Origin: Primula veris
Lineage: Eukaryota > Streptophyta > Magnoliopsida > Ericales > Primulaceae
Reading direction: 5' to 3'
Length of the DNA: 64,000 nucleotides
Assembly (NCBI GenBank): GCA_963682055.1
Contig: OY821747.1
Span: 18,898,258 to 18,962,257 of the forward strand
The position numbers were made by a program, and so were the translations under genes. Of this stretch, positions 33,235 through 43,630 are shown piece by piece. How positions within the stretch are numbered: the first letter of the stretch is position 1; each line of letters begins with the position of its first letter. A model generated the notes under the pieces. The model ran no database searches, was not told where the DNA came from, and was given only the letters and a program-made list of their open reading frames with translations.

Positions 33235-33457
33235 TGTTGTAGGATATTATTGGACTATTGGGCTTGTACTTTATGGGCCCAAGTGGGCTTATAAACCTAC
33301 CTCTATATCTATATAAAGAAAGTTAGGGGTCTTATATTTCACATTCATTCATACATTCTGATTAATAAAGTCTTCCTTATTGTTGTCTCTCATACCTCTC
33401 TCTATATCTATACATATCTCTATATATATCTATAACGAGCTAATATGTCACACAACA
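33235..33457 (+). repeat. Copia-4 5' LTR
   Basis: 223 bp with a CTATATAAAGAAAG box at about 33312. It is followed directly by CGTTATCAGCAC. Confidence 0.95.
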
Positions 33458-34189
33458 CGTTATCAGCACTTTGCTCACGGAGATTGAAGTAAAAGCTAAG
33501 AGATTTGGGTATTTGTTCGGATAACAGGGTTTAAGCTCGAATATTGGGTTATAAACTTACGGCCAAAAAATTTGAATTTTTTTTGTGTTCGATCGGCCTT
33601 CCCCAAAATACGAGGCGTACGGTACACAGACAAACCTATATTTTATAAATTGTGAAGGTAGAAAATTACATGTGACCTAATATGCTACTGAAAAAAAAAA
33701 AAAAAAAAAAACAGCATGAGTTATATATATATATATTATATATATAGTATGTGATTAACTTGCAGAGTGTAGATACTACGCATGTACATAGGTTTTTTTG
33801 TTTGTTTGTGACTTTGTAAAAGTCAGATGGATCACTGCATGAGAATAAATATTTATGAGATAAATTCTTGCTTAGATAATTCGGTAATTAGCCTATAAAT
33901 TACTTTATATGGAACTTACATGTATAGTGTAAAATTGGTAAATAAAATATATTACTAACATGCATGATTTAGTTACCATGAATAAAAACCTACACATATA
34001 GCAATATAATAATAATATATTGTGTTAGATATTGCTGGTGTAACTTTGGTAAATACTAATATAGATTGATTACATTAATTTGGATTCCTTATTAGAAAAT
34101 ATGTACTACCATGCTACTTCTATATTATTTAATCATGCAAGCAGGTACGATCTATATATTTATTTACTGCCATGTACACTTGTGTAAAA

Positions 34190-34470
34190 TATGGTAATTT
34201 GCGAAATCATATATTTTCACATTTAAGTTGGAAAAATTATGAACCTTCCCTAAATAGGCTCACCTATTTGGATACGATGTCTAGGAAAGATATAGGCGGA
34301 AGTCGATATCCTAATGAGGTCGGTTTTTAAGTGGCATTCGTGCCCTCCACCCTCACCGTCTTTCCTGGTCGTTTTTCAAGTAGAGCTACCGAAAGGGGTT
34401 GACTAAATAATAATTTCCCCGAGTGTGTTTATATAGTGATGTATGTTTCGCCGAATTGGTGTCTCTGTAT
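34190..34470 (+). promoter_or_regulatory. Conserved leader block and hairpin of Copia-4
   Basis: Holds the family hairpin at 34250-34271, with stems CTAAATAGG and CCTATTTGG and loop CTCA; one pair is reduced compared with Copia-2 and Copia-3. The surrounding sequence from ATATATTTTCACATTTAAG to GTTTCGCCGAATTGG matches Copia-2 closely although the coding region is eroded. Confidence 0.55.
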
Positions 34471-34679
34471 CGACCCGTCGTTCGATCAATGAGAACATAT
34501 TCACATTAAAAGCAAAACTATTTTTCGAACCTGTCGTTTCGAAATAAAGTTTATGCTTGTGCAAACCATAAACATATAAACCAGTCGTTTTATATGAAAA
34601 ATAATCCAGAACTCCCAACACATGTTGGATGCCATCTATGATGAGAAAAATCGCAAAACATACTTGAGAAATGACTGTT

Positions 34680-37600
34680 TAGACGTTGATGTTATTCCGT
34701 CACCACATGTTAGTCACCCTGATGTGTGAAAATGTGATGCCCAAATTTTTTTGGATGCCATCTTTGATGAGTAAAACACGAGTTTGTTGTTACCATCGGG
34801 ATGAATGCTAATGCGTTGATTTTATTCCGCCGCCACATTTGAGACGTGATGACGTCTATGGTGAACAAATGTCTGAAATTGACATATTGGAGCAATCCTT
34901 CACCAAAATACTAGCTTGGAAATTGTATTCCATAAGCAGTATCGTGAATTTATATTCACCATGTTCCTTTATCACCCATCTGTTATTGGATAAGAAAATT
35001 ACCCCGGTGAGTAGTTTTAATCCTATTGGGTCAATGGCGAATTGTTTGCCTGATATTAATGCTCTTCGTGTATATTTTTTTTCCACGAATCGAGAATCGA
35101 GACAAGTGTTACTTGCCTCGAACTGTCGCGATCCCGATGAATCGCCTAGCCAAGCGAGATTTTAGATAATTATCAAAATCGAAAACATGTGGCTCCAAGA
35201 CAGTAACTGAAAGGAACAATATGGCATGTTGTCACAAAGCAAGAGATAATGCTCAATGAGCCAACTCTATGCTATAAAGACAAAGGTCATGCACGGTTAC
35301 TCCTTAAATAGTTCACAACTATTATAAAGGTGGAAAAACCAATGCTAATGTGGTTAAAGTTAATTGAAAGGAAACTATTGAGACCCCCGATTTTGTGGCT
35401 CAAATGAGTTTGATACCTTTCTTTATTGATTTTGATAAATCATTGAGCCATTTTTTCGCTCATCTGGATTATGTTTTCCATTTGGATTATTATTTTTCCA
35501 TTTGGACTATACTTTTGGATTATGGTTTGCCTGTTTACGAAATTTCTCGAAATAATTTAAAGTGTTTTTTTTGAGCAAATTCTTTTGACAAATGTGACCA
35601 AACTTTAAATTATGAAATTTTAGGCAATACTTGTGGTGTAGTTGGTTTTCTGGAAATAGTGGGTAACAGTGTACCACATAATTTCACCAACTACTTGCCT
35701 AAAAGTGTACTCAGTGACAGCGATTCTGGACCTGTCGTTCCAAAATTGAAATCTTTGGTAAAGCCAAATTGATTTGTCAAATATGAGGCGTTATACTCCT
35801 ATAGGTCCTGTCGTACCTTGTTGAGTTATAAAATATTCGAGAAAATCAGTGTTACCTGGTAATAGCTCATGAAAGAATTGAAATTTCTTTACATAGTCTC
35901 AATTCAATACGACCAAAAGCGTATTTTAGAGGAGTTGGAATGTCTTTCAAGTGGTTGCTACCACATTCTTTAAAGCATTTAAAGTTACCTTATCATTTCG
36001 CCTGTCGTCGAATGATAAAGAATTTAAATGCTAAGACATGATTGTCTGTACTATCATTCGCCTGTCATCGATTGATAAAAGCATTTTGATATTGTGGCAT
36101 TGACCGGATGAGATATTCCCGGGTCAAAAGGCGATGCTTGATTTATAATCGCATCGCATTTGGATTCTCTCTGAGAATATATTTCGCGATTAATCCAAAA
36201 TTCATGCCACTAATGCTCACTTTGAAAGACTAGTATGTGTAAAGATCACGAAATGAACTCGTAGAATTCTTGTAAAGAATTGAAGGAGTTATTGTGGACT
36301 TATCCAACCATAAGACGGACCATAAATATAAATGGTTATGGTTGATGCATCGACAATATGGTCACATTTTAATGTTGTCCACTTAAATGCAGCACTTTCT
36401 AAACTTTTAGCCCTATCATTAAGTTGATGGCTCATGATCCGGATTATCCTGAAAAGTCTAGTAGACTTGATAATTCCGAAGAGTAAGAATCGAAATTTCG
36501 ATTTGAATTACTTGAGTTTGGAAATTGAAATTGAACATCCTGTCGATTATGTTCAGAACCAAATGGACTCACGGAAAGTTTGATGATGCGACTGCACATG
36601 GTTGCACGCACTTCTTGGTCTTGCGCACCAAGATTTATATTTCCGTGTGGGGTCATGATATTTTGTTGCATTGGTCCGTCTGAGGCCATAATCACTCAAA
36701 ACACTAAATGCGTACAAGTTGGTTACTGGTTATGAGCCAGAAGTCTCATATTAACGCGTGTTTGAGTGCTTAATATTTTGATTGAGCCACTATAGTGTTC
36801 AAAATATGGACATCTTAAGGGGACATAAGTCGATTATGAATCTCCTGCCTATCATTTGATAGAGTAACCTTGGCAAGCGATCTCTTTACCGCATGATATG
36901 CGAAAGTGACATCACTAAGACTGTTCTCCCCGTCGTTAGGGGGAGATTTGCACGTTACCGTTGATAAGGAACGACGTGAAGTAACGTGGCATAACCCACT
37001 CGGTCTTAGCTTGATCCCAAAACTTCACTTAGTGATAAGTAAGTGCATAGACTCCCTTAAGTCTAACTAAATTCCAGACACATTTAATGACTTTATGAGA
37101 TGTCACGAGATCATTTATACCTGCTGCAAAATGCTTGCAAGGATAGACTCCTTTGTCGGACGCCGTGTTCCAGTCGTAACACGTTGCTTTGGCCGAACCC
37201 GCCAAGCAAAGGACGCTGCCGTCGGCCGTCAGTCTGTCGTCCTTCCCAAGATACGAGGAAGTTGACCGGTTCTTAATTCGTTCAGCCCCAGAGGTGGTGA
37301 ACTGAAACTCGTTTGTCGCACGAGATTATAAAGGATCAAGGAGATGTGTGATTTCCTCCTCATCCTAAGAATCTTGAAATATCTGTCGATCATGATATCT
37401 TAGACGATATTGAAGCGAAACGAGACTATCATTGATTACTTGTTCATATATTCGGTGACGACTGATAATATGAGCAAATTATGACAGAGGACCATGTACC
37501 GTTACCTGAAGTCAACCTAGAATAGACTGGACTAATGGAAACTTATAATCCAAGTAGACTCCTTAGCGAAAGTGTGTTCGGACCTGTAGCTCCAACACCA

Positions 37601-38900
37601 CCAATGTTAAACGAGTTCGTTTATTTGGTTATTCGTAAGAAAAAGTGATGAGAATAATGAGATTGTAGAATGCTCGCCTAGTAGCGCAAGGCTTCTCTCA
37701 CATCTTGGAATTGATTACGAGATGGTTGATTTCCTCGTAATGGACGTTATAACGGTCCCCTACTTTATCAGTTTAGTAGTTTCCGAAAACTGATTATGCA
37801 GCATGTGATTGTGGTCACTATTTTATCTCTATGAGAATTTAGACAAAGATATATAGATGAAGGTTCCTGTGTGACTTCATAATGCTTGAATCAAGTAGTT
37901 CCTGACCACGGAACACGATCTCAATTAAATGAGACGTTCACTATATGGATTAATATAATCCGAGCGGATGTGGTATACCCGCCTAAGTGAGTACTTGATT
38001 AGCTTGGGATACTTGAACAAGTATTATGCCCTTGCGTGTTTTATTACGCGATCCATTTTTTTGGATTTGCCTTCGAGATGAAGGATCTTGGGAAAACACG
38101 GTAGTGACTCGGCCTGATGATCGAGTCCCGTAAAGATTGAATCTAAGTCCATGATTCAGACTACACCCAGAAGGTGTTATGATGTTTTAGTCATTATGAT
38201 GCTAAGTCGTTAGATTCTCCCATGATCGTTCGATCACTAGACATTGATATAGACCTGGTCCGTCCTTGATGAGACGACAAAGAGATATTGATCCATGATG
38301 TTCATATCTAAGTACAATAAGCGCATCATTGTACTTGGTCTAATGTGCTAGGACGAACATCTCGTATGTTGTGAATGGTATAGCTCGACACAACATTGCG
38401 CTAACACGCTGCCATCGAAATGGCATAAAAGACATTTTCCCATTACCTTAAGGTAACTGTGGATGAGGGCTTGTCTTATCCCATTTGCGTCATCGAGTGT
38501 ACCTACCCCCTTCGGTACTCGAATTAACGCAACCCTTTTTCGGTTATACCGATGCCGGTTACTTATCAGACCCGCATAAGAGATATTTCTAACATGGTCT
38601 GTCTTTACCATTAGGAATAAGGCAATATCTTGGAGGTCTTGGAATGACTCCAAACGAATCACTCTGATCTACTCGTGCTCTATGAGACGAATAGAGAGTG
38701 TTTATGGCTTCGAGCTTGTATTAGCCATATTTGAATTACATATGCTCTGTCTCACGATCCAGATAAAACACTTGTCTTATTTGAGGACAACTTGTTGTTA
38801 TCGATCAAGAGAGACATGACTAGATTATGCTATTTAACATTTCTTGCCGAAATAAATCTTCACATATGAAGTTTAATAGCATCTTGTCGAATGCTCGTTT
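34680..38900 (+). pseudogene. Copia-4 remnant of gag, pol and RNase H, no open frame
   Basis: Traceable in order to Copia-2: gag (about 34860-35330), gag-pol spacer (35435-35625), integrase (35640-36960), RT (37640-38100) and RNase H (38340-38800). At about 38070 the same 90-nt segment with the YVDD site is missing as in Copia-3. Small frames in this interval on either strand are chance or antisense. The element could not have encoded its own replication proteins when it moved here. Confidence 0.85.
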
Positions 38901-38919
38901 TATTCCATATTATATTTTC

Positions 38920-39250
38920 TTGCATACAGTCGTGTGCAAGTAAATGAGGCATCCAGTCGAATGCTCGTACTCTTTCTTGGAATATGAAATATTTGCACCC
39001 AGTCGTGTGCAAGTGAGGGGGAGCATCCAGGTGAATGCTTATTGTACTAATTACTACTTAGTCGAAATTCTCGCACCCTGTCGTGTGCAAGTGAGGGGGA
39101 GCATCCAGTCGTATGCTCGTTTACTCTTTTTGTCCTTAGACCAAGGTTTTTTTCCCACTGGGTTTTCCTTGGCAAGGTTTTTAGCGAGACACGTTCCCAT
39201 CTTATCTCCCTTAAGATTGCCGAAATTAAGGGGAGTATCCGGTTGTATAC
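38920..39250 (+). other. Copia-4 3' hairpins, class B (seven units)
   Basis: Short stems close a loop like CC(A/T)GTCGT: TTGCA/TGCAA (38920-38939), GCAT/ATGC (38949-38964), TTGCAC/GTGCAA (38993-39012), GCAT/ATGC (39021-39039), GCAC/GTGC (39073-39088), GAGCAT/ATGCTC (39099-39118) and GTAT/ATAC (39235-39250). Stems vary and stay paired. GTGAGGGGGAG purine runs separate several units. Confidence 0.7.
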
Positions 39251-39535
39251 TTCTTACCACTGTGTACTCTTTTGTCCTTCGACTAGAGGTTTTTCCCACT
39301 GGGTTTACTCTAGCAAGGTTTTGATGAGGCACCTGTTTTGTGGTTGATCCCCTACTACTACCACTGTTGCACTCTTTTTCCTTCGATCAGAGATTTTCCC
39401 ATTGGGTTTGCTCTGCCAAGGTTTTGATGAGGCACACTGTTTTGTGGTTAGTTACTTACATGATATTTTGGCCTATATCATTCGGCTACACAGTTTCTCC
39501 TAGGTACCGGTTTTGTCCCACACTGGGTTTTCCGG
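39141..39535 (+). other. Copia-4 3' hairpins, class A (four units)
   Basis: Each unit has the core TTTTCCCACTGGGTTT (or a close variant) closed by a different outer stem: CCAAGG/CCTTGG (39141-39172), CTAGAG/CTCTAG (39283-39313), CAGAG/CTCTG (39388-39415) and CCGG/CCGG (39507-39535). Each is followed by AAGGTTTT, and the first three by GAGRCAC. The outer stems differ from unit to unit but remain complementary. Confidence 0.72.
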
Positions 39536-39626
39536 CCCTAAGGTTTTTATGTGTTTAGCACTGCGAATGAACTCGACTCAGATCGACTGCATGAAGACGA
39601 AGAATTCAAGACGTCCAAAGGGGGAG

Positions 39627-39849
39627 TGTTGTAGGATATTATTGGACTATTAGGCTTGTACTTTATGGGCCCAAGTGGGCTTATAACCATACATCTCTAT
39701 CTATATAAAGAGAGTTAGGGGTCTTATATTTCACATTCATTCATACATTCTGATTAATAAAGTCTTTCTTATTGTTGTCTCTCATAACTCTCTCTATATC
39801 TATACATATCTCTATATATATCTATAACGAGCTAATATGTCACACAACA
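39627..39849 (+). repeat. Copia-4 3' LTR
   Basis: 223 bp, partner of 33235-33457, directly followed by the TSD ATTTT. Confidence 0.95.
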
Positions 39850-39854
39850 ATTTT

Positions 39855-41783
39855 TTTGTTTTATTTTTTATTTTTTGTGTTTTTTCTTTAAAAAATACAT
39901 TTTTTTGTTTGGTTTATTTTCATTTTAGAGAGAGGTGATATTGCTCAATATATTTAATGAAGTCTTAAGGCACAAGTTTAAGATAATGACAAGAAGCCAA
40001 AAGATTCTAACTGGTGAACCACTAACTACGAGTATTATATTATTAACATCCACACTAAATGTTCTAGAACACTTTATCTTGGATGTAACCTCTTCGTGTA
40101 GTCGATATGCAGTTAATATTGAGTCACTGTGATCGAATTCAAAACATGTTTTAAAAGTAAAATCATTTTTTACGTCGCAAGAGCACAACGATAGTAATGA
40201 TGTAAAAGTAAATATCGTTCCACGGATAATTGTTTAATTAATACTTATAATAGTTTATACATATTTATGTCTTTAATCACGAATAGCTAGGCAATATAAG
40301 AAGTTCTTCTTTCTTTAGTAGATTGATCTGCTTCATTGTACAACAGTACAGAGTTGGAGAGATAGGAAACAAGAGAAAATACTACAACAGGAATCAACTT
40401 GTACAGTTATACAAATATCAAATATCAAAATACTACAACAATAAAAGATTTATTCAATTTCAAATATCACCTACAGACAAATAAATGGTACACGTAAATA
40501 ACTACAAAAGAGAAGGTACGACCCCATAACCATTGTATCTGCTCACCTCTACCACCGATGCTAACACCAAATTGTACTCTTTAGGAAAGTAGCTTGTTCT
40601 AGTCTTAGCTGACATACTCGTCTAATTCATTACAATAAAAAGTCATTTTTTTATTTATTAGAAAAGTATGCATTTTATTCATTTATCTAAACATTTTATA
40701 AGATTGTGATTATTCATACCTTCCACTCAAAAAACTCGGAGAGCGTCCCGAGGAAACTAATGCTCCTTTTCGTACATACTCACCAAACTTGTTATTTATC
40801 AGACTATGTATTCTAAAATTAACCCCACGTAAGAACTTTTCTCCCATTTACGATATATTTGTAACGGATATCCATCTTTTGTCCTAATAGGTGACTATAG
40901 TCTAAATTCTTCCATGTAAAATTAGAAACTTTAAGCTTGACAAATGCATTTTTTTTCATCTTCAAATCATCTAAACTTAGCGAATTTAATAATTCTTCCT
41001 CTCTCCTTTAATGATACTCCTATTTGATAGAAATAGTTCCATCTTGAGTTGTTACCACTAGCAATGTCTAGCATTCATTCCACTTCCAGCACTAAAAAAA
41101 AAATGCCAAAAGGATTACATTACTGAACTAACCTCGTTTGATATGCATTTGAATTCCAAAAAAAAAAAACACAGCCCAACAAATCCTTAAACTTGTAAAA
41201 CTCCTTTTACCCCAAATAGTAAAAATAACAACACCTAACAGACAGTCCACGCTACTTATTGAGTTGTAGTTGATTTCATTCTAGTACTTAATAAAAACCT
41301 CAAATGATAATAAATTTACTTAACTAACCTCAAATGTCCTCAATTTTTATTACATCTAATCATTTATATTATGACCAAAGAGAGTTCCAAATTATTAGGA
41401 ATCATATAAATATGTACATAATAGGAATTATTGTAAAGAAACACTAACAACAAACAAAAATATTGGGGATTGATATAGAGAGAGAAAAACAACCTGGGTC
41501 GTGATTTCTTAGTATACCTAAGCATCTTCTTCTACTACAAAATGAAGCAGGGGCCATCTCTCTCTCTCACTCAAAACTCTCAGACAAAAAAGGATTCGCT
41601 TAATATGAATTATCGTAAAATGAGAGTGACGGAGTCGCTCGCTCAAACTCAGAAATATAACCTAAAATTGCAACACAAGCTTTAAACTTGTAACTAAGGG
41701 AAACATTCATTTAAATTTTATGGTAATAGGCCCCATTTAGTGGAGCAAAATCTTCACTCAACAACTTGTATAAATGTAATATT
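39855..41783. other. Unassigned region with possible minus-strand exons
   Basis: Mostly AT-rich. On the minus strand an ATG at about 40850 opens a 50-residue frame ending SGRSPSFLSGR at a GTATGA donor (about 40727). A second segment after TGAATTAG (about 40612) would continue in phase to a stop near 40553. I do not recognise the product and the frame is short. Nothing else is supported. Confidence 0.2.
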
Positions 41784-42006
41784 TGTTGTGTGACATATTA
41801 GCTCATATATATATGTATATAGATATAGAGAGAATATAGAGAGACAGCATACAAAGTATTTATTCATTAATATGAATGTACAGAGAGATACATCAAAAAA
41901 CCATTAACCCTCTTTATATAATAGAGGATAGAGTTACATATGCTAGTAAAGTCCAAGATAGACTCAATAGACTAAAGCCCAAGATCACCAATAATATACG
42001 ACAACA
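41784..42006 (-). repeat. Copia-5 3' LTR
   Basis: 223 bp with TGTTGTGTGACATATTAG at its left end and ACGACAACA at its right end. It is related to the Copia-4 LTR. Confidence 0.93.
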
Positions 42007-42206
42007 CTCCCCCTTTGAACGTCTTGATTCTTCGTCTTCATGCAGTCGATATTCATTCACTGTGCTAAACACATATAACCTTAGGGCCGGAAAACTCAGT
42101 GTGGGACAAAACCGGTACCTAGGAGAAAGTGTGTAGCCAAATGATATAGGCCGAAATTCCATGTAAGTAACTAATCACAAAACAGTGTGACTCATCAAAA
42201 CCTTGT

Positions 42207-42339
42207 CAAAACAAACTCAATGGGAAAATCTCTGATCGAAGGAAAATTAGTGCAACAGTGGTAGTAGTATGGATCAACCACAAAACAGGTGGCTCATCAA
42301 AACCTTACTAGAGTAAACTCAGTGAGAAAAAACTTCTAG
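42207..42339 (-). other. Copia-5 3' hairpins
   Basis: On the minus strand CAGAG pairs with TTTTG through two G-U pairs (42207-42234), and CTAGA pairs with TCTAG (42308-42339). In the second unit the inner core is CTCACTGAG instead of CCCACTGGG, so both sides of the inner stem changed together. A third unit lies near 42450-42475. Confidence 0.6.
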
Positions 42340-43105
42340 TCGAAGGACAAAAGAGTACACAGTGATAAGAAGTATACAACAGGATACTCTCCCTAATTTC
42401 GGTAATCTTAAGTGAGATATGATGGGAACGTTTCTCGCTAAAAACCGTGCCAAGAAAAACCCAGTGAAAAAAATATTGGTCTAACATGTTTTAATAGAAC
42501 AGTCCACAAGTATTCGGTTTATTTAAAAATGGTCCCTAGTGTTTCCGAACTAAGAGTTTTGCTTTTACATGTTTTTACACCTACCAATTTTAGACAGAAA
42601 ATACAGTGGTTGTACTAGTAACTTTACCATGGGTGACTCGTACATATCGGAAGCAATTACAATTAACTCAGTAGTAGTATTAAGCTTAGACATGTGAGAT
42701 TGCAACATATTTAATTAATATATGGCATCAAATTCCGATTTACAGAATAAATTACTAAGCTGCAAAGATAACTACTAGTATCATATATCATGGGCTAGTT
42801 TGTTCCGGTAGTATATATACCAGTTACATACAATGGTCAATACGTATATATATATATATATATATATACAATTATCATTCGTCAGACCAATTCATAGACT
42901 GCATGCAGTTGATATATGCTAAGAAGGGGAAAATCTTATACCGTACGTCTCGTATTTTGGAAAGACCGGTAGAACGAAAAAAAGCTTCAAAGTTTGGCCG
43001 TATATTATGACTCAATTTTCGTTTATACTTTTCGAATTTTTATTACCCAATATTCGTTCGTTTACCCAAAATATCCAAATAAATACCTCAATCTCCTTGA
43101 ACAAA

Positions 43106-43117
43106 GTGCTGATAACG
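43106..43117 (-). other. Copia-5 probable primer binding region
   Basis: CGTTATCAGCAC on the minus strand, immediately inside the 5' LTR, identical to Copia-2 and Copia-4. Confidence 0.5.
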
Positions 43118-43625
43118 TGTTGTGTGACATATTAACTCACATATATCATTCTATTATAATAAGCTAACCCAAGTCAAATGAGGCTGCCCAATTTAGCCAA
43201 TTTTTCTCAAAAATACCCCTATATTTTTTTATTAATTACAATAATAACATGGCCACATAAAAAATAAAAAAAATAAATAACAACTAATAACATTATGTGT
43301 CCCTTTAACAACCAAATTTTTTTTAAGTCTTATACTATTTTTTTTTTGTATTATCCACGTATTTGTATCATAACTACACTTATTTTTTATATTTTAATTG
43401 CATTGCGCGTCACACACGCAACGCGTGGGGCACGATTACTAGTATGTATATAGATATAGAGAGACAACATACGAATTATTTATTCATTAATATGAATATA
43501 CAGAGAGATACATTAAGAGACCCTAACCCTCTTTATATAATAGAGGGTAGGGTTACATATGCTAAGAAAGCCCAAGATAGGCTCAATAAACTAAGGCCTA
43601 AGATGACCAATAATATACTATAACA
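43118..43625 (-). repeat. Copia-5 5' LTR split by a Helitron
   Basis: LTR sequence occupies 43118-43145 and 43443-43625. Removing the inserted segment restores alignment with the left LTR across TATAT|GTATATAGATATAG. Confidence 0.9.
43146..43442 (+). mobile_element. Non-autonomous Helitron, 297 bp (copy 2)
   Basis: Starts TCATTCTATTATAATAAG and ends GATTACTAG between A and T, with a CACGCAACGCGTG hairpin before the 3' end. Its interior resembles copy 1 at 30958 only in part. The LTR flanks give an exact empty site, which confirms both ends. Confidence 0.92.
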
Positions 43626-43630
43626 ATATT

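Larger units (their letters stand above)
33235..39849 (+). mobile_element. Copia-4: non-coding member of the Copia-2 family, 6615 bp
   Basis: LTRs of 223 bp at 33235-33457 and 39627-39849 start TGTTGTAGGATATT and end CACACAACA, about 96 percent alike by eye. A perfect TSD ATTTT lies at 33230-33234 and 39850-39854. The polypurine tract AAAGGGGGAG (about 39617-39626) precedes the 3' LTR. The interior follows Copia-2 in order but has no gag or pol frame. It is clearly younger than Copia-3 by its TSD and LTRs, yet shares its lesions. Confidence 0.97.
41784..43625 (-). mobile_element. Copia-5: internally deleted Copia-2-family element
   Basis: LTRs lie at 41784-42006 and 43118-43625, the latter split by a 297-bp Helitron. 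A perfect TSD ATATT lies at 41779-41783 and 43626-43630. The polypurine tract abuts the left LTR on the minus strand. Only about 1.1 kb of interior remains: the start of the leader, similar to Copia-4 near 33550-33640, and the 3' hairpin region. All gag and pol sequence and the leader hairpin block are missing. It moved, or was deleted, as a mini-element. Confidence 0.95.

Noticed and set aside
34839..35165. 108-codon plus-strand frame in Copia-4
   Set aside because: It overlaps the eroded gag but in a frame that does not match the Copia-2 protein; it is a chance opening in decayed sequence.
38348..38662. 104-codon minus-strand frame in Copia-4
   Set aside because: It is antisense to the RNase H remnant, which can be traced to Copia-2 on the plus strand; no motif is present.
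38920..39120. CRISPR-like or rho-independent terminator interpretation of the short hairpins
   Set aside because: The host is a plant and the units lie in the 3' region of a retrotransposon; similar hairpins recur at the same place in sister elements.
39054..39332. Small open frames on both strands in the Copia-4 3' hairpin region
   Set aside because: The repeats are better explained as paired RNA stems; the frames shift between units and are not shared by sister elements.
40553..40850. A confident new gene on the minus strand
   Set aside because: Two short segments can be joined in phase, but there is no family match and the frame is too short; kept only as a low-confidence note.
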